In this document: one piece after another, positions 1 to 12,606 of the stretch | How the letters are laid out: each line of letters starts with the position of its first letter | Numbering within the stretch: position 1 is the stretch's first letter | DNA from: Pseudomonas sp. FEN | Lineage (GTDB): Bacteria > Pseudomonadota > Gammaproteobacteria > Pseudomonadales > Pseudomonadaceae | Reading direction: 5' to 3' | Assembly: GCF_904067045.1 (NCBI RefSeq) | Contig: NZ_CAJFDC010000003.1 | Coordinates: forward strand, 36,077-100,076 | DNA length: 64,000 nt | Made by a program: the position numbers and the translations under genes | Notes under the pieces: model-generated | Database searches by the model: none | The model's input: the letters and a program-made list of their open reading frames with translations, nothing else | What the model was told of the DNA's origin: nothing

Positions 1-55
1 CAAGTCACCGCGGTCGGGCTCGCAAGAACCGACCGCCGGCGACCTTGAGTATGCA

Positions 56-77
56 TCAAGCCCCTTTTGGGGCTTGA
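56..77 (+). other. Intra-operon hairpin upstream of rpsH
   Basis: A perfect 9-bp stem (tcaagcccc / ggggcttga) closes a TTTT loop, with no T-tract after it. It lies about 120 bp before rpsH. A second imperfect inverted repeat (cggtcgg / ccgaccg) lies just upstream at 11-34. No coding frame resembling the S14 C-terminus is present in bases 1-200, so the window begins after rpsN. The hairpin may be a processing or attenuation element. That role is inferred. Confidence 0.5.
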
Positions 78-200
78 TTCATTTCCGGGGTGTGTCTAGA
101 ATGACCGGCTCGCCTGAGCCTGCACTTTTTACGTGTGGAGATACTCGGCGACAGTTGTAGCCGCAAGGCTAATTCTTTTTGTATCAGGAGCGTCTAGCCC

Positions 201-593
201 ATGAGTATGCAGGACCCGTTAGCGGACATGCTAACTCGAATCCGTAATGCCCAGATGGCTGAAAAGTCCGTCGTAAGCATGCCGTCTTCCACGTTGAAGG
301 TGGCTGTAGCAAAAGTCCTGAAGGACGAAGGTTACATCGCGGGTTATCAGATCAGCAGCGAAACCAAGCCGTTGCTGTCCATCGAGCTGAAATACTTCGA
401 AGGCCGTCCAGTCATCGAAGAAGTGAAGCGCGTTAGCCGTCCAGGCCTGCGTCAGTACAAGTCCGTTGAAGATCTGCCGAAAGTTCGTGGCGGTCTCGGC
501 GTGTCTATCGTCTCCACCAACAAAGGTGTGATGACGGATCGTGCTGCGCGCGCTGCCGGTGTCGGCGGCGAAGTTCTTTGCACTGTGTTCTAA
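201..593 (+). CDS. rpsH: 30S ribosomal protein S8
   Basis: The 130-residue product has the S8 start ([17 protein letters not shown]) and the family C-terminal region ([20 protein letters not shown]). S8 binds the central domain of 16S rRNA and in E. coli also represses its own spc operon by binding the mRNA. The ATG at 201 follows a clear ribosome binding site (caggagcg). It is the first complete gene of the window, with rplF 12 bp downstream. Length and sequence are typical of Pseudomonas. Confidence 0.98.
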   Translation: MSMQDPLADMLTRIRNAQMAEKSVVSMPSSTLKVAVAKVLKDEGYIAGYQISSETKPLLSIELKYFEGRPVIEEVKRVSRPGLRQYKSVEDLPKVRGGLGVSIVSTNKGVMTDRAARAAGVGGEVLCTVF

Positions 594-605
594 GGGGGGA
601 TAAGC

Positions 606-1139
606 ATGTCTCGCGTCGCTAAGAACCCCGTTAAGCTGCCAGCCGGTGTCGAAGTCAAATTCGCAGGCCAACAGCTTTCGGTGAAGGGTGCCAAGGGTAC
701 TCTTGAACTGAACATCCATTCGTCCGTTGAGATCGTTGAAGAAGCTGGTGAGCTGCGTTTCGCTGCTCGCAATGGCGATCAACAAACTCGCGCAATGGCC
801 GGTACCACGCGTGCGTTGGTAAACAACATGGTCCAAGGCGTAAGCCAAGGCTTCGAGCGCAAGCTCCAGCTGGTCGGTGTTGGTTACAAAGCGCAAGCAA
901 AAGGCACGGTGTTGAACCTTGCCCTTGGCTTCTCGCACCCAGTGGATTACGAACTGCCGGAAGGCATCACCGCTGAGACCCCTAGCCAAACCGATATCCT
1001 GATCAAGGGCATCGATAAGCAGCTGGTAGGTCAGGTGGCCGCTGAGATCCGCGACTTCCGTCCACCAGAGCCGTACAAAGGCAAAGGTGTGCGCTACGCG
1101 GACGAAGTCGTCCGTCGTAAAGAAGCCAAGAAGAAGTAG
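606..1139 (+). CDS. rplF: 50S ribosomal protein L6
   Basis: The 177-residue product has the L6 features: [11 protein letters not shown] at the start and the C-terminal signature [15 protein letters not shown] followed by a lysine-rich tail. L6 sits near the factor-binding site of the 50S subunit. A GGGGGA ribosome binding site precedes the ATG. It lies 12 bp after rpsH and 10 bp before rplR in spc-operon order. Confidence 0.98.
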   Translation: MSRVAKNPVKLPAGVEVKFAGQQLSVKGAKGTLELNIHSSVEIVEEAGELRFAARNGDQQTRAMAGTTRALVNNMVQGVSQGFERKLQLVGVGYKAQAKGTVLNLALGFSHPVDYELPEGITAETPSQTDILIKGIDKQLVGQVAAEIRDFRPPEPYKGKGVRYADEVVRRKEAKKK

Positions 1140-1149
1140 GGCATAGCAA

Positions 1150-1500
1150 ATGACCGACAAAAAAGTTACTCGACTGCGTCGCGCTCGCAAAGCACGCCTG
1201 AAAATGCACGAACTCGAAGTCGTGCGTCTCTGCGTGTTCCGCTCTTCGCAGCACATCTACGCCCAGGTCATTTCGGCCGACGGCAACAAAGTCCTGGCAA
1301 GTGCCTCGACTTTGGACAAAGAACTGCGTGATGGTGCCACTGGCAACATCGACGCGGCCACTAAGGTTGGCCAGCTGGTCGCTACGCGTGCTAAAGCCGC
1401 TGGCGTCTCGCAGGTGGCTTTCGACCGCTCTGGCTTCAAGTATCACGGCCGCGTCAAGGCGCTGGCTGATGCTGCTCGTGAAGCTGGGCTGGAGTTCTAA
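1150..1500 (+). CDS. rplR: 50S ribosomal protein L18
   Basis: The 116-residue product starts with [19 protein letters not shown] and ends with the L18 signature [20 protein letters not shown]18 binds 5S rRNA and helps place it in the central protuberance of the 50S subunit. The gene lies between rplF and rpsE with only 3 bp before rpsE, so translation is probably coupled. Confidence 0.98.
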   Translation: MTDKKVTRLRRARKARLKMHELEVVRLCVFRSSQHIYAQVISADGNKVLASASTLDKELRDGATGNIDAATKVGQLVATRAKAAGVSQVAFDRSGFKYHGRVKALADAAREAGLEF

Positions 1501-1503
1501 GTT

Positions 1504-2004
1504 ATGTCAAATAACGACCAAAAGCGCGACGAAGGCTACATCGAGAAGCTGGTTCAAGTTAACCGCGTAGCCAAAACCGTTAAAGGCGGCCGTATCTTCA
1601 CCTTCACCGCGTTGACCGTGGTAGGTGATGGCAAGGGCCGTGTAGGCTTCGGCCGTGGCAAGTCACGTGAAGTGCCTGCCGCGATCCAGAAGGCTATGGA
1701 AGCTGCTCGTCGCAACATGATCCAGGTGGACCTGAACGGTACCACTCTGCAGTACGCCATGAAATCCGCCCACGGCGCTTCCAAGGTTTACATGCAGCCT
1801 GCTTCTGAAGGTACCGGTATCATCGCTGGCGGCGCTATGCGTGCTGTCCTCGAAGTGGCTGGTGTGCAGAACGTTCTGGCCAAGTGCTACGGCTCGACTA
1901 ACCCGGTAAACGTGGTTCACGCCACTTTCAAAGGTTTGAAAGCCATGCAGTCCCCTGAGTCCATTGCTGCCAAGCGCGGCAAAACTGCAGCGGAGATCCT
2001 GTGA
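1504..2004 (+). CDS. rpsE: 30S ribosomal protein S5
   Basis: The 166-residue product has the S5 double-stranded-RNA-binding-like N-domain ([20 protein letters not shown]) and the conserved C-domain ([18 protein letters not shown]). S5 acts in decoding fidelity, and spectinomycin-resistance changes map to its N-terminal loop. It starts 3 bp after rplR and its stop lies just before the rpmD start. Confidence 0.98.
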   Translation: MSNNDQKRDEGYIEKLVQVNRVAKTVKGGRIFTFTALTVVGDGKGRVGFGRGKSREVPAAIQKAMEAARRNMIQVDLNGTTLQYAMKSAHGASKVYMQPASEGTGIIAGGAMRAVLEVAGVQNVLAKCYGSTNPVNVVHATFKGLKAMQSPESIAAKRGKTAAEIL

Positions 2005-2006
2005 TC

Positions 2007-2183
2007 ATGGCAACCGTAAAAGTAACGCTGATCAAAAGCATGACCGGCCGCATCCCTAACCACAGACTGTGTGTCAAGGGCCTGGGTCTGCGTCGCATCG
2101 GTCACACTGTAGAAGTCCAGGATACTCCCGAGAATCGCGGGATGATCAACAAGGCTTACTACATGCTGCGTGTAGAGGGTTAA
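2007..2183 (+). CDS. rpmD: 50S ribosomal protein L30
   Basis: The 58-residue protein [20 protein letters not shown]... has the L30 pattern, including the conserved [17 protein letters not shown] and the final [10 protein letters not shown] chose the ATG at 2007, which gives the family N-terminus. A start two codons upstream would overlap the rpsE stop. It is a small globular 50S protein, 3 bp before rplO. Confidence 0.97.
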   Translation: MATVKVTLIKSMTGRIPNHRLCVKGLGLRRIGHTVEVQDTPENRGMINKAYYMLRVEG

Positions 2184-2186
2184 TCG

Positions 2187-2621
2187 ATGAAACTCAATGA
2201 TCTGAGTCCAGCGCCGGGTTCCCGTCGCGAAAAGCATCGTCCGGGCCGTGGTATCGGTAGTGGTTTGGGCAAGACTGGTGGCCGTGGTCACAAAGGTCAG
2301 ACTTCCCGCTCCGGTGGCACCATTGCTCCAGGCTTTGAAGGCGGTCAACAGCCGCTGCATCGTCGCCTGCCGAAGTTCGGTTTCGTTTCCCTGAAAGCCA
2401 TGGACCGCGCAGAAGTGCGTCTGTCCGAGCTGGCCAAAGTGGAAGGCGACATCGTCACCGTGCAGTCCCTGAAAGATGCCAACGTGATCAACCAGAACGT
2501 ACAGCGTGTGAAAATCATGCTGTCGGGCGAAGTGACTCGCGCAGTAACTATCAAGGGCATCGCAGCCACCAAAGGTGCGCGTGCGGCTATCGAAGCAGCT
2601 GGCGGCAAGTTCGAGGAATAA
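2187..2621 (+). CDS. rplO: 50S ribosomal protein L15
   Basis: The 144-residue protein has the glycine/arginine-rich L15 N-terminal tail ([23 protein letters not shown]) and a compact C-domain. L15 is an early 50S assembly protein. Its TAA stop is immediately followed by the secY ATG with no gap, so the two are translationally coupled. Confidence 0.98.
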   Translation: MKLNDLSPAPGSRREKHRPGRGIGSGLGKTGGRGHKGQTSRSGGTIAPGFEGGQQPLHRRLPKFGFVSLKAMDRAEVRLSELAKVEGDIVTVQSLKDANVINQNVQRVKIMLSGEVTRAVTIKGIAATKGARAAIEAAGGKFEE

Positions 2622-3950
2622 ATGGCTAAGCAAGGTGCTCTCTCAGCGCTCAGCAAAGGCGGGTTATCCGAGCTCTGGGCTCGACTGCGTTTTCTATTCC
2701 TGGCGATTATCGTCTACCGGATAGGCGCACACATCCCAGTTCCAGGTATCAACCCGGACCGGCTGGCGGACCTGTTTCGACAGAATGAGGGGACCATTCT
2801 TAGCTTGTTCAACATGTTTTCCGGCGGCGCGCTGGAACGGATGAGCATCTTTGCACTGGGGATCATGCCGTACATTTCGGCATCGATCATCATGCAGCTG
2901 ATGTCCGCCGTCAGCCCGCAGCTGGAGCAGTTGAAGAAGGAAGGTGAGGCTGGTCGTCGTAAGATCAGCCAATACACCCGCTATGGCACCGTCGTCCTGG
3001 CACTTGTTCAAGCCATTGGCATGTCCATTGGCCTGGCTAACCAGGGCGTCTCGTTTAGTGCTGGCTTCAGCTTCCATTTCGTTGCGGTGTCCACTTTCGT
3101 GGCCGGCGCGATGTTCATGATGTGGTTGGGTGAGCAGATTACCGAGCGCGGTGTGGGTAACGGTATCTCGATGTTGATTTTTTCGGGTATCGTCGCCGGT
3201 CTTCCGAGAGCGATTGGGCAGTCTTTCGAGTCTGCACGTCAGGGCGATATCAACATCTTCGCTCTGGTTGCCATCGGTTTGCTGGCAGTAGCGATCATCG
3301 GTTTCGTGGTGTTCATTGAGCGTGGTCAGCGTCGTATTGCTGTTCACTACGCCAAGCGTCAGCAGGGCCGCAAGGTCTTCGCCGCGCAGACCAGCCACCT
3401 GCCGCTGAAGGTGAATATGGCCGGTGTTATTCCTGCTATCTTCGCGAGCAGCATCTTGCTCTTCCCGGCTTCGCTGGGTGCCTGGTTCGGTCAGTCTGAA
3501 GGTATGGGCTGGTTGCAGGACATCTCGCAGTCGATCGCTCCTGGTCAGCCGTTGAATATTCTGCTGTTTAGTGCAGGGATTATTTTCTTCTGCTTCTTCT
3601 ATACGGCGTTGATGTTCAATCCGAAAGACGTAGCGGAAAACCTGAAGAAGTCCGGTGCCTTTATTCCGGGTATCCGTCCAGGCGAGCAGTCGGCGCGCTA
3701 CATTGATGGCGTTCTGACCCGTTTGACCATGTTCGGTGCTCTTTATATGACGGCCGTGTGCCTGTTACCCCAGTTCCTTGTGGTCGCGGCAAACGTTCCG
3801 TTCTACCTTGGCGGGACCTCGTTGCTGATCGTGGTCGTGGTTGTGATGGACTTCATGTCCCAAGTACAATCGCACCTCGTTTCGCACCAGTACGAATCCC
3901 TGATGAAGAAAGCCAACCTGAAGGGTTACGGCAGCGGCATGCTGCGCTGA
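2622..3950 (+). CDS. secY: Sec translocon subunit SecY
   Basis: This is the main pore subunit of the inner-membrane Sec translocon, partnering SecE and SecG, with SecA as motor. The 442-residue product has about ten hydrophobic segments, the plug region ([11 protein letters not shown]), conserved [12 protein letters not shown] near residue 85 and [13 protein letters not shown] in the cytosolic C-terminal part. Its length is normal for the family. The ATG directly abuts the rplO stop, and rpmJ follows after 24 bp. Confidence 0.98.
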   Translation: MAKQGALSALSKGGLSELWARLRFLFLAIIVYRIGAHIPVPGINPDRLADLFRQNEGTILSLFNMFSGGALERMSIFALGIMPYISASIIMQLMSAVSPQLEQLKKEGEAGRRKISQYTRYGTVVLALVQAIGMSIGLANQGVSFSAGFSFHFVAVSTFVAGAMFMMWLGEQITERGVGNGISMLIFSGIVAGLPRAIGQSFESARQGDINIFALVAIGLLAVAIIGFVVFIERGQRRIAVHYAKRQQGRKVFAAQTSHLPLKVNMAGVIPAIFASSILLFPASLGAWFGQSEGMGWLQDISQSIAPGQPLNILLFSAGIIFFCFFYTALMFNPKDVAENLKKSGAFIPGIRPGEQSARYIDGVLTRLTMFGALYMTAVCLLPQFLVVAANVPFYLGGTSLLIVVVVVMDFMSQVQSHLVSHQYESLMKKANLKGYGSGMLR

Positions 3951-3974
3951 CCCATAAGGTTCGAGGAGTTGGTG

Positions 3975-4091
3975 ATGAAAGTTCGTGCATCGGTGAAAAA
4001 GCTGTGCCGTAACTGCAAGATTATTCGCCGCGAAGGTGTGGTTCGAGTAATTTGCAGCGCGGAACCGCGTCACAAACAGCGCCAAGGCTGA
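3975..4091 (+). CDS. rpmJ: 50S ribosomal protein L36 (zinc-ribbon form)
   Basis: This 38-residue gene is too short for many gene finders. It starts [15 protein letters not shown] and keeps the zinc-binding set Cys11, Cys14, Cys27 and His33, so it is the zinc-containing paralogue type. Zinc-containing L36 can act as a zinc reservoir in bacteria that also carry a zinc-free copy. A second copy is not visible here. A good GAGG ribosome binding site (tcgaggagtt) precedes the ATG. It ends the spc operon. Confidence 0.97.
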
Positions 4092-4108
4092 GTGTGATCT
4101 GCTAAAAG

Positions 4109-4132
4109 CCCAGCAGCTAGTGCGCTGCTGGG
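4109..4132 (+). terminator. Hairpin between the spc and alpha operons
   Basis: A 9-bp perfect stem (cccagcagc / gctgctggg) with a 6-base loop follows rpmJ and is followed by a T-rich stretch (ttgattatttgttatt). It may partly terminate spc transcripts or act as a processing site before rpsM. Confidence 0.55.
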
Positions 4133-4220
4133 TTGATTATTTGTTATTACAGCGATATTATCTCGCGCCCTATTTCTTGGCTTCCGGGGCGTAGGTAGCT
4201 GTCAATTGGAGTCCCACTGA

Positions 4221-4577
4221 ATGGCCCGTATTGCAGGCGTTAACATTCCAGATAACAAGCACACTGTTATCTCGCTGACCTACATCTATGGTGTTGGTCG
4301 CACTACTGCACAGAAAATTTGTGCAGTGACTGGGGTCAACCCAGCCGCAAAGATCAAGGATCTGAGCGACGAGCAGATTGAACAGCTGCGTGGCGAAGTG
4401 GCGAAGTTCACCACTGAAGGTGACCTGCGTCGCGAAATCAACATGAAAATCAAACGCTTGATGGACTTGGGCTGCTACCGCGGTCTGCGCCATCGTCGTG
4501 GTCTGCCAGTACGCGGTCAGCGTACCAAGACCAACGCGCGTACTCGCAAAGGTCCGCGTAAGCCGATCCGCAAGTAA
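4221..4577 (+). CDS. rpsM: 30S ribosomal protein S13
   Basis: The 118-residue protein starts [18 protein letters not shown] and has the C-terminal S13 signature [21 protein letters not shown] with a basic tail. It sits at the top of the 30S head and forms bridges to the 50S subunit. It is the first gene of the alpha operon, after a 129-bp gap that holds a hairpin and probably a promoter. Confidence 0.98.
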   Translation: MARIAGVNIPDNKHTVISLTYIYGVGRTTAQKICAVTGVNPAAKIKDLSDEQIEQLRGEVAKFTTEGDLRREINMKIKRLMDLGCYRGLRHRRGLPVRGQRTKTNARTRKGPRKPIRK

Positions 4578-4607
4578 TCGCACCAGCGAATCGACAGGAA
4601 TCTAGTC

Positions 4608-4997
4608 ATGGCAAAACCTGCTGCTCGTCCTCGTAAGAAAATCAAAAAGACAGTGGTTGATGGCATCGCCCACATCCACGCGTCTTTCAACAACACCATC
4701 GTGACCATTACCGACCGTCAAGGTAACGCTCTTTCCTGGGCTACCTCCGGTGGTTCGGGTTTCCGCGGTTCCCGCAAGTCCACCCCGTTTGCTGCTCAAG
4801 TAGCTGCTGAACGTGCTGGTCAAGCTGCGCTGGAATATGGCCTGAAAAACCTCGACGTCAACGTCAAAGGTCCAGGTCCAGGTCGTGAGTCCGCTGTCCG
4901 TGCATTGAACGGCTGTGGCTATAAGATCGCCAGCATCACCGACGTGACGCCAATCCCGCATAACGGGTGCCGTCCGCCGAAGAAGCGCCGCGTGTAA
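4608..4997 (+). CDS. rpsK: 30S ribosomal protein S11
   Basis: The 129-residue product has a basic N-terminus ([17 protein letters not shown]), the core [19 protein letters not shown] and the C-terminal motif [19 protein letters not shown]11 lies in the 30S platform near the E-site mRNA. It is 30 bp after rpsM and 18 bp before rpsD. Confidence 0.98.
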   Translation: MAKPAARPRKKIKKTVVDGIAHIHASFNNTIVTITDRQGNALSWATSGGSGFRGSRKSTPFAAQVAAERAGQAALEYGLKNLDVNVKGPGPGRESAVRALNGCGYKIASITDVTPIPHNGCRPPKKRRV

Positions 4998-5015
4998 TCC
5001 AGGAGATTGTAAAGA

Positions 5016-5636
5016 ATGGCTCGTTACATTGGTCCAAAATGCAAACTGGCTCGTCGCGAAGGCACCGATCTCTTCCTGAAGAGCGGCGTGCGCGCTATCG
5101 AATCCAAGTGCAACATCGAAGCAGCACCTGGTATCCACGGCCAGCGCCGCGGTCGCCAGTCCGACTACGGCACCCAACTGCGTGAAAAGCAGAAGGTCCG
5201 TCGTATTTATGGCGTTCTTGAGCGTCAGTTCAGCGGCTACTACAAAGAAGCCGCCGGCCGTAAAGGCGCAACCGGTGAAAACCTGCTGCAACTGCTCGAA
5301 TGCCGTCTGGACAACGTTGTATACCGTATGGGTTTTGGCTCGACTCGTGCCGAATCCCGTCAACTGGTATCGCACAAGTCGATCAGCGTTAACGGCAAAA
5401 CCGTCAACGTCCCGTCCTACCAGGTTCGTGCTGGTGACGTGGTAGCTATTCGCGAGAAAGCTAAGAATCAACTGCGCATTGTCCAGGCTCTCGATCTGTG
5501 TGCCCAGCGTGGCCGCGTAGAATGGGTAGAAGTGGACACTGAGAAGAAGTCGGGCGTTTTCAAGAACGTGCCTGCTCGCAGTGACCTCTCCGCCGACATC
5601 AACGAAAGCCTGATTGTCGAGCTCTACTCCAAGTAA
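5016..5636 (+). CDS. rpsD: 30S ribosomal protein S4
   Basis: The 206-residue protein has the S4 N-domain ([15 protein letters not shown]) and the S4 RNA-binding fold around residues 95-155 ([38 protein letters not shown]). S4 nucleates 30S assembly on the 16S 5' domain and in E. coli represses the alpha operon. It sits between rpsK and rpoA as expected. Confidence 0.98.
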   Translation: MARYIGPKCKLARREGTDLFLKSGVRAIESKCNIEAAPGIHGQRRGRQSDYGTQLREKQKVRRIYGVLERQFSGYYKEAAGRKGATGENLLQLLECRLDNVVYRMGFGSTRAESRQLVSHKSISVNGKTVNVPSYQVRAGDVVAIREKAKNQLRIVQALDLCAQRGRVEWVEVDTEKKSGVFKNVPARSDLSADINESLIVELYSK

Positions 5637-5658
5637 GGGCTAGAAAATAGGTGCATCC

Positions 5659-6660
5659 ATGCAGATTTCGGTAAATGAGTTCCTGACACCCCGTCACATT
5701 GACGTGCAGGTTGTCAGTCCAACCCGCGCTAAAATCACCCTCGAGCCTCTCGAGCGTGGTTTTGGCCACACCCTGGGCAACGCGCTGCGCCGCATCCTGT
5801 TGTCCTCAATGCCAGGCTGTGCAGTAGTCGAGGCCGAGATTGACGGTGTGCTCCACGAGTACAGCGCCATCGAAGGTGTACAGGAAGACGTCATTGAAAT
5901 CCTGTTGAACCTTAAAGGTCTGGCTATCAAGCTGCACGGCCGTGACGAAGTTACGCTGACCTTGTCGAAGAAGGGTTCGGGGGTGGTTACCGCTGCCGAT
6001 ATTCAGCTGGATCATGATGTCGAGATCGTTAACCCCGATCACGTAATCGCTAACCTGGCGTCTAACGGCGCCTTGAACATGAAGCTCACCGTAGCTCGTG
6101 GTCGTGGTTATGAACCAGCAGACTCGCGTCAGAGCGATGAAGACGAAAGCCGCAGCATCGGTCGCTTGCAGCTCGACTCTTCGTTCAGCCCGGTTCGCCG
6201 TATCGCTTACGTGGTGGAAAACGCCCGTGTCGAGCAGCGTACCAACCTGGACAAGCTGGTTATTGATCTGGAAACCAACGGTACTCTGGATCCTGAAGAG
6301 GCTATCCGCCGCGCTGCAACCATCCTGCAACAGCAGTTGGCTGCGTTCGTCGACCTCAAAGGTGACAGTGAGCCAGTGGTAATCGAGCAAGAAGACGAGA
6401 TCGATCCGATCCTGCTTCGCCCGGTTGACGATCTGGAACTGACTGTACGTTCGGCCAACTGCCTTAAGGCGGAAAACATCTACTACATCGGTGACCTGAT
6501 TCAGCGTACCGAAGTAGAGCTGTTGAAGACTCCGAACCTGGGCAAGAAATCCTTGACTGAAATCAAGGACGTTCTGGCCTCCCGCGGTCTGTCCCTCGGC
6601 ATGCGCCTCGACAACTGGCCGCCTGCAAGTCTTAAGAAGGACGACAAGGCGACTGCCTGA
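5659..6660 (+). CDS. rpoA: RNA polymerase alpha subunit
   Basis: The 333-residue subunit has the N-terminal dimerisation domain ([19 protein letters not shown] near residue 32) and the C-terminal domain that contacts UP elements and activators ([33 protein letters not shown] near residue 290). It is full length for the genus. It lies 22 bp after rpsD in the alpha operon and is followed by rplQ after 42 bp. Confidence 0.98.
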   Translation: MQISVNEFLTPRHIDVQVVSPTRAKITLEPLERGFGHTLGNALRRILLSSMPGCAVVEAEIDGVLHEYSAIEGVQEDVIEILLNLKGLAIKLHGRDEVTLTLSKKGSGVVTAADIQLDHDVEIVNPDHVIANLASNGALNMKLTVARGRGYEPADSRQSDEDESRSIGRLQLDSSFSPVRRIAYVVENARVEQRTNLDKLVIDLETNGTLDPEEAIRRAATILQQQLAAFVDLKGDSEPVVIEQEDEIDPILLRPVDDLELTVRSANCLKAENIYYIGDLIQRTEVELLKTPNLGKKSLTEIKDVLASRGLSLGMRLDNWPPASLKKDDKATA

Positions 6661-6702
6661 TCGTCGTAATCACCGAACGTAGTGTTTGGTAAGGAATGAA
6701 CC

Positions 6703-7089
6703 ATGCGTCATCGTAAAAGTGGTCGTCACCTGAGCCGCACCAGCTCGCACCGCAAGGCCATGTTTCAAAACATGGCGGTGTCGCTGTTCGAGCACGAGCT
6801 GATCAAAACGACTCTGCCAAAAGCCAAAGAACTGCGCCGCGTTGCTGAGCCGCTGATCACTCTGGCTAAAGTAGATAGCCTGGCTAACCGTCGTCTGGCT
6901 TTCGACCGTACTCGTTCGAAAGCTATCGTTGGTAAGCTCTTCAACGACCTGGGCAAGCGTTATGCTACCCGTGAGGGTGGCTACCTGCGCATCCTCAAGT
7001 GCGGTTTCCGCACTGGCGACAACGCGCCTATGGCGTACGTCGAGTTGGTTGATCGTGCTACTGCCGGCGAAGCTGTATCTGCCGAGTAA
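6703..7089 (+). CDS. rplQ: 50S ribosomal protein L17
   Basis: The 128-residue protein begins [20 protein letters not shown], the invariant L17 start, and contains [20 protein letters not shown] near the C-terminus. L17 lines the exit-tunnel region of the 50S subunit. It is the last gene of the alpha operon, and a strong terminator follows 22 bp later. Confidence 0.98.
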   Translation: MRHRKSGRHLSRTSSHRKAMFQNMAVSLFEHELIKTTLPKAKELRRVAEPLITLAKVDSLANRRLAFDRTRSKAIVGKLFNDLGKRYATREGGYLRILKCGFRTGDNAPMAYVELVDRATAGEAVSAE

Positions 7090-7110
7090 GACGTCAGTCT
7101 GAAACAAGAA

Positions 7111-7134
7111 ACCGGGCCTAGCGCCCGGTTTTTT
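7111..7134 (+). terminator. Rho-independent terminator of the alpha operon
   Basis: The stem accgggc / gcccggt has a 5-base loop and is followed directly by TTTTTT. It ends the rplQ transcript. Confidence 0.9.
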
Positions 7135-7328
7135 GTGCCCGCAAGAAACGCATCGTATGTACAAGCTTCTACACTGCGCCTGACTGCACGCTATGAGCTG
7201 GAGTCGTTGGTAGTCATTTTCTATTGATGTAAGCAAATTAATGAATTTGTCTGCGTCACATTGATGGTCAATACTCCTTCTCAGCCGATTAGCCGGCGGT
7301 TCAAAGACTGACAGAGGAAGACGATCAC

Positions 7329-8777
7329 ATGAGCCAGAACAAAACCCTTACGACCGCCAGTGGCGCTCCTGTCGCTGACAATCAGAATTCCCGTTCCGCC
7401 GGGCCCCGTGGCCCGCTGTTGCTCGATGACTTTCACCTGATCGAAAAGCTCGCTCACTTCAATCGTGAGAACATTCCCGAGCGCCGTGTACACGCCAAGG
7501 GCTCGGGTGCCTACGGTACGTTCACCGTTTCCAAAGACATTACCCAGTACACCAGCGCCAAGCTGTTCGAATCCGTGGGCAAGCAGACCCCGACTTTCCT
7601 GCGCTTCTCGACTGTCGGTGGTGAACGTGGTTCGGCCGACACCGAACGTGATCCGCGTGGTTTTGCCTTGAAGTTCTACACCGAGGAAGGTAACTGGGAC
7701 ATCGTTGGCAACAACACGCCAGTGTTCTTTATCCGCGATCCGCTGAAATTCCCCGACTTTATCCATACCCAGAAACGTCTGCCGCAAAGCAACCTGAAGA
7801 GCGCGCAGGCGATGTGGGATTTCTGGTCGCACTCGCCCGAGGCACTGCACCAGGTCACCATCCTGTTCTCGGATCGTGGGATCCCGGACGGCTACCGGCA
7901 CATGCATGGTTTTGGTAGCCACACCTACAGCCTGATCAACGCCAAGGGCGAGCGGCACTGGGTCAAGTGGCACTACAAGACCAAGCAGGGCATCAAGAAT
8001 CTGGCGCCGGCCGAGGCGGCACGCCTGGCGGGCACCGATCCGGATTACGCCCAGCGTGATCTTTTCGGCGCCATCGAACGCGGCGACTTCCCGAAATGGA
8101 CTGTCTGTATCCAGATCATGACCGAAGCCCAGGCCGCGGCGCATTACGAGAACCCTTTCGACGTGACCAAGACCTGGTCGCAGAAAGAGTTTCCGCTGAT
8201 CGCAGTCGGCGAGCTCGAGCTCAACCGTAACCCGCTGAACTACTTCGCCGAAGTCGAACAGGCAGCTTTCGGTCCGAGCAACATGGTGCCGGGTGTTGGT
8301 CTGTCACCGGACCGCATGCTGCAAGGCCGCGTCTTCGCCTATGCCGATGCCCACCGCTACCGTGTCGGCACCAATCATCAGCAGTTGCCGGTGAACGCCC
8401 CGCGCAGCCCGGTCAACACCTACCAGCGTGACGGCTCCATGGCCTTTGGCAGCAACGGTGGCGCGACGCCGAACTACGAGCCCAACAGCTACGTCGAAGC
8501 GCCCAAACAGGCGCCTCACTACGCTGAGCCGGCGTTGGCCCTCAGTGGTGCGGCGGATCGTTACGATCACCGCGAAGATACCGATTACTACAGTCATGCC
8601 GGTGCGCTGTTCCGTTTGATGAGCACCGAGCAGAAAGCGCTGCTGATCAGCAATATCGCTGGCGCGATGTCGGGTGTATCCGATGACGTGGTCGAGCGCC
8701 AGTTGCAGCATTTCTTCAAGGCCGACCAGGCATACGGCGAAGGTATCGCCAAGGCGCTGGGTGTAGTGCTGAACTAA
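7329..8777 (+). CDS. katA: Monofunctional haem catalase (KatA type)
   Basis: It converts hydrogen peroxide to water and oxygen. The 482-residue size puts it in the small-subunit (clade 3) catalases. The catalytic His lies in [14 protein letters not shown] near residue 60. The distal Asn lies in [16 protein letters not shown], and the proximal haem-ligand Tyr in [14 protein letters not shown] near residue 340. A GAGG ribosome binding site precedes the ATG. No export signal is seen, so it is probably cytoplasmic. ftnA follows in the same order as P. aeruginosa katA and its neighbouring ferritin gene. The 239-bp upstream gap probably carries its own promoter. OxyR control is likely from family knowledge, but I could not place a site. 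Confidence 0.96.
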   Translation: MSQNKTLTTASGAPVADNQNSRSAGPRGPLLLDDFHLIEKLAHFNRENIPERRVHAKGSGAYGTFTVSKDITQYTSAKLFESVGKQTPTFLRFSTVGGERGSADTERDPRGFALKFYTEEGNWDIVGNNTPVFFIRDPLKFPDFIHTQKRLPQSNLKSAQAMWDFWSHSPEALHQVTILFSDRGIPDGYRHMHGFGSHTYSLINAKGERHWVKWHYKTKQGIKNLAPAEAARLAGTDPDYAQRDLFGAIERGDFPKWTVCIQIMTEAQAAAHYENPFDVTKTWSQKEFPLIAVGELELNRNPLNYFAEVEQAAFGPSNMVPGVGLSPDRMLQGRVFAYADAHRYRVGTNHQQLPVNAPRSPVNTYQRDGSMAFGSNGGATPNYEPNSYVEAPKQAPHYAEPALALSGAADRYDHREDTDYYSHAGALFRLMSTEQKALLISNIAGAMSGVSDDVVERQLQHFFKADQAYGEGIAKALGVVLN

Positions 8778-8794
8778 GTCTGAACGAGAAGCAG

Positions 8795-8822
8795 AACCGC
8801 CCTCACTCAGGGCGGTTTTTGC
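8795..8822 (+). terminator. Terminator after katA
   Basis: The stem accgccct / agggcggt with a short loop is followed by TTTTT. It separates katA from the ferritin gene. Confidence 0.88.
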
Positions 8823-8933
8823 GTTTTTTAGGCTGCTTTTCTCTGGAAATCTTTGCTTTGTTTGTGTTTTTCCAGTGACCTCCCGGTCAGCATGGTTCAA
8901 AATGCAGCCTTTCAAGCAGGGAGATGTAGGGCG

Positions 8934-9398
8934 ATGCAAGGTAACCAGGTCGTAGTCGACTACCTCAACACGTTGCTGACCGGTGAGCTGGCAGCCCGTG
9001 ATCAGTATTTCATCCATTCGCGGATGTATGAGGACTGGGGCTTCAGCAAGCTCTACGAGCGCATCAATCACGAGATGGAAGAAGAGGCGCAACATGCCGA
9101 TGCGTTGATGCGCCGGATCCTGATGCTCGAGGGCACGCCGCGCATGCGTCCGGACGACCTGGACATCGGTAGCAACGTGCCTGACATGTTCGCCGCCGAC
9201 CTGCGCTTGGAGAACAAGGTGCGTGCCGCGCTGTGCAAGGGCATCGAGCTCTGCGAGCTGCACAAGGATTACGTCACCCGCGAGATCCTGCGTGTGCAGT
9301 TGGCTGATACCGAGGAAGATCACACCTACTGGCTGGAGAAGCAGTTGGGGCTGATCAAGTCCATCGGGTTGCAGAATTACTTGCAGTCGCAGTTCTGA
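8934..9398 (+). CDS. ftnA: Bacterioferritin-like ferritin without the haem ligand
   Basis: This 154-residue four-helix protein is an iron-storage cage subunit with a ferroxidase centre. Ligands expected from the family are visible: Glu18, Glu51, His54 (EEEAQHAD), and Glu/His in [11 protein letters not shown]. The haem-ligand methionine of classic bacterioferritin (Met52) is Ala here, as in the ferritin-type FtnA of P. aeruginosa, which is also encoded next to katA. I start it at 8934 ([12 protein letters not shown]) after a GGGAGA ribosome binding site. A longer upstream start would add a non-conserved 27-residue tail. Storing iron next to a catalase limits Fenton chemistry. Confidence 0.92.
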   Translation: MQGNQVVVDYLNTLLTGELAARDQYFIHSRMYEDWGFSKLYERINHEMEEEAQHADALMRRILMLEGTPRMRPDDLDIGSNVPDMFAADLRLENKVRAALCKGIELCELHKDYVTREILRVQLADTEEDHTYWLEKQLGLIKSIGLQNYLQSQF

Positions 9399-9500
9399 GA
9401 ATGGCCGCTGCTGCGCGGCGGATCGTCGGAACGCCGCGCGCAGCACGCTGATTCCTACAAGCGAGAGTTGTCGCTCGCAAGATCGTGAGTGGACGCGGAA

Positions 9501-9530
9501 CCTGTAGGAGCCAGCTTGCTGGCGATAGCG
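9501..9530. repeat. REP-type half palindrome
   Basis: The segment tgtaggagccagcttgctgg plus cgatagcg is a common Pseudomonas extragenic repeat. A related copy lies at 29098-29182. It sits in the ftnA-uvrA gap. Confidence 0.6.
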
Positions 9531-9544
9531 ATTTCAGCTCCACA

Positions 9545-9582
9545 AAAAAGCCCCTGTCATCACTCAATGACAGGGGCTTTTT
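9545..9582. terminator. Bidirectional terminator between ftnA and uvrA
   Basis: A perfect 16-bp inverted repeat (aaaaagcccctgtcat / atgacaggggcttttt) has a 6-base loop and A/T runs on both sides, so it can serve both converging genes. Confidence 0.92.
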
Positions 9583-9594
9583 CATGCTATCCGG

Positions 9595-12429
<2,835 letters not shown>

Positions 12430-12606
12430 GATGGCCTCGCACGGCGGGCGGTAAACGCAAGAGTATAAGGCTAAATACTGGATGGATGCACACTATCGGA
12501 CGACAGTGTTTCAGTCTTGCATGACAGCTCGCGACAAAGCGTCGCCATGTATCCCCACTATCGATGGGACTGGTAGAATCGCCGCCGGTTCACACGAGGT
12601 TTTTCC

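Noticed and set aside
231..1256. 341-codon minus-strand frame over rpsH-rplF
   Set aside because: It overlaps two certain ribosomal protein genes.
12430..12606. LexA box between uvrA and the MFS gene
   Set aside because: Searched for CTG-N10-CAG and close variants. No convincing site was seen.
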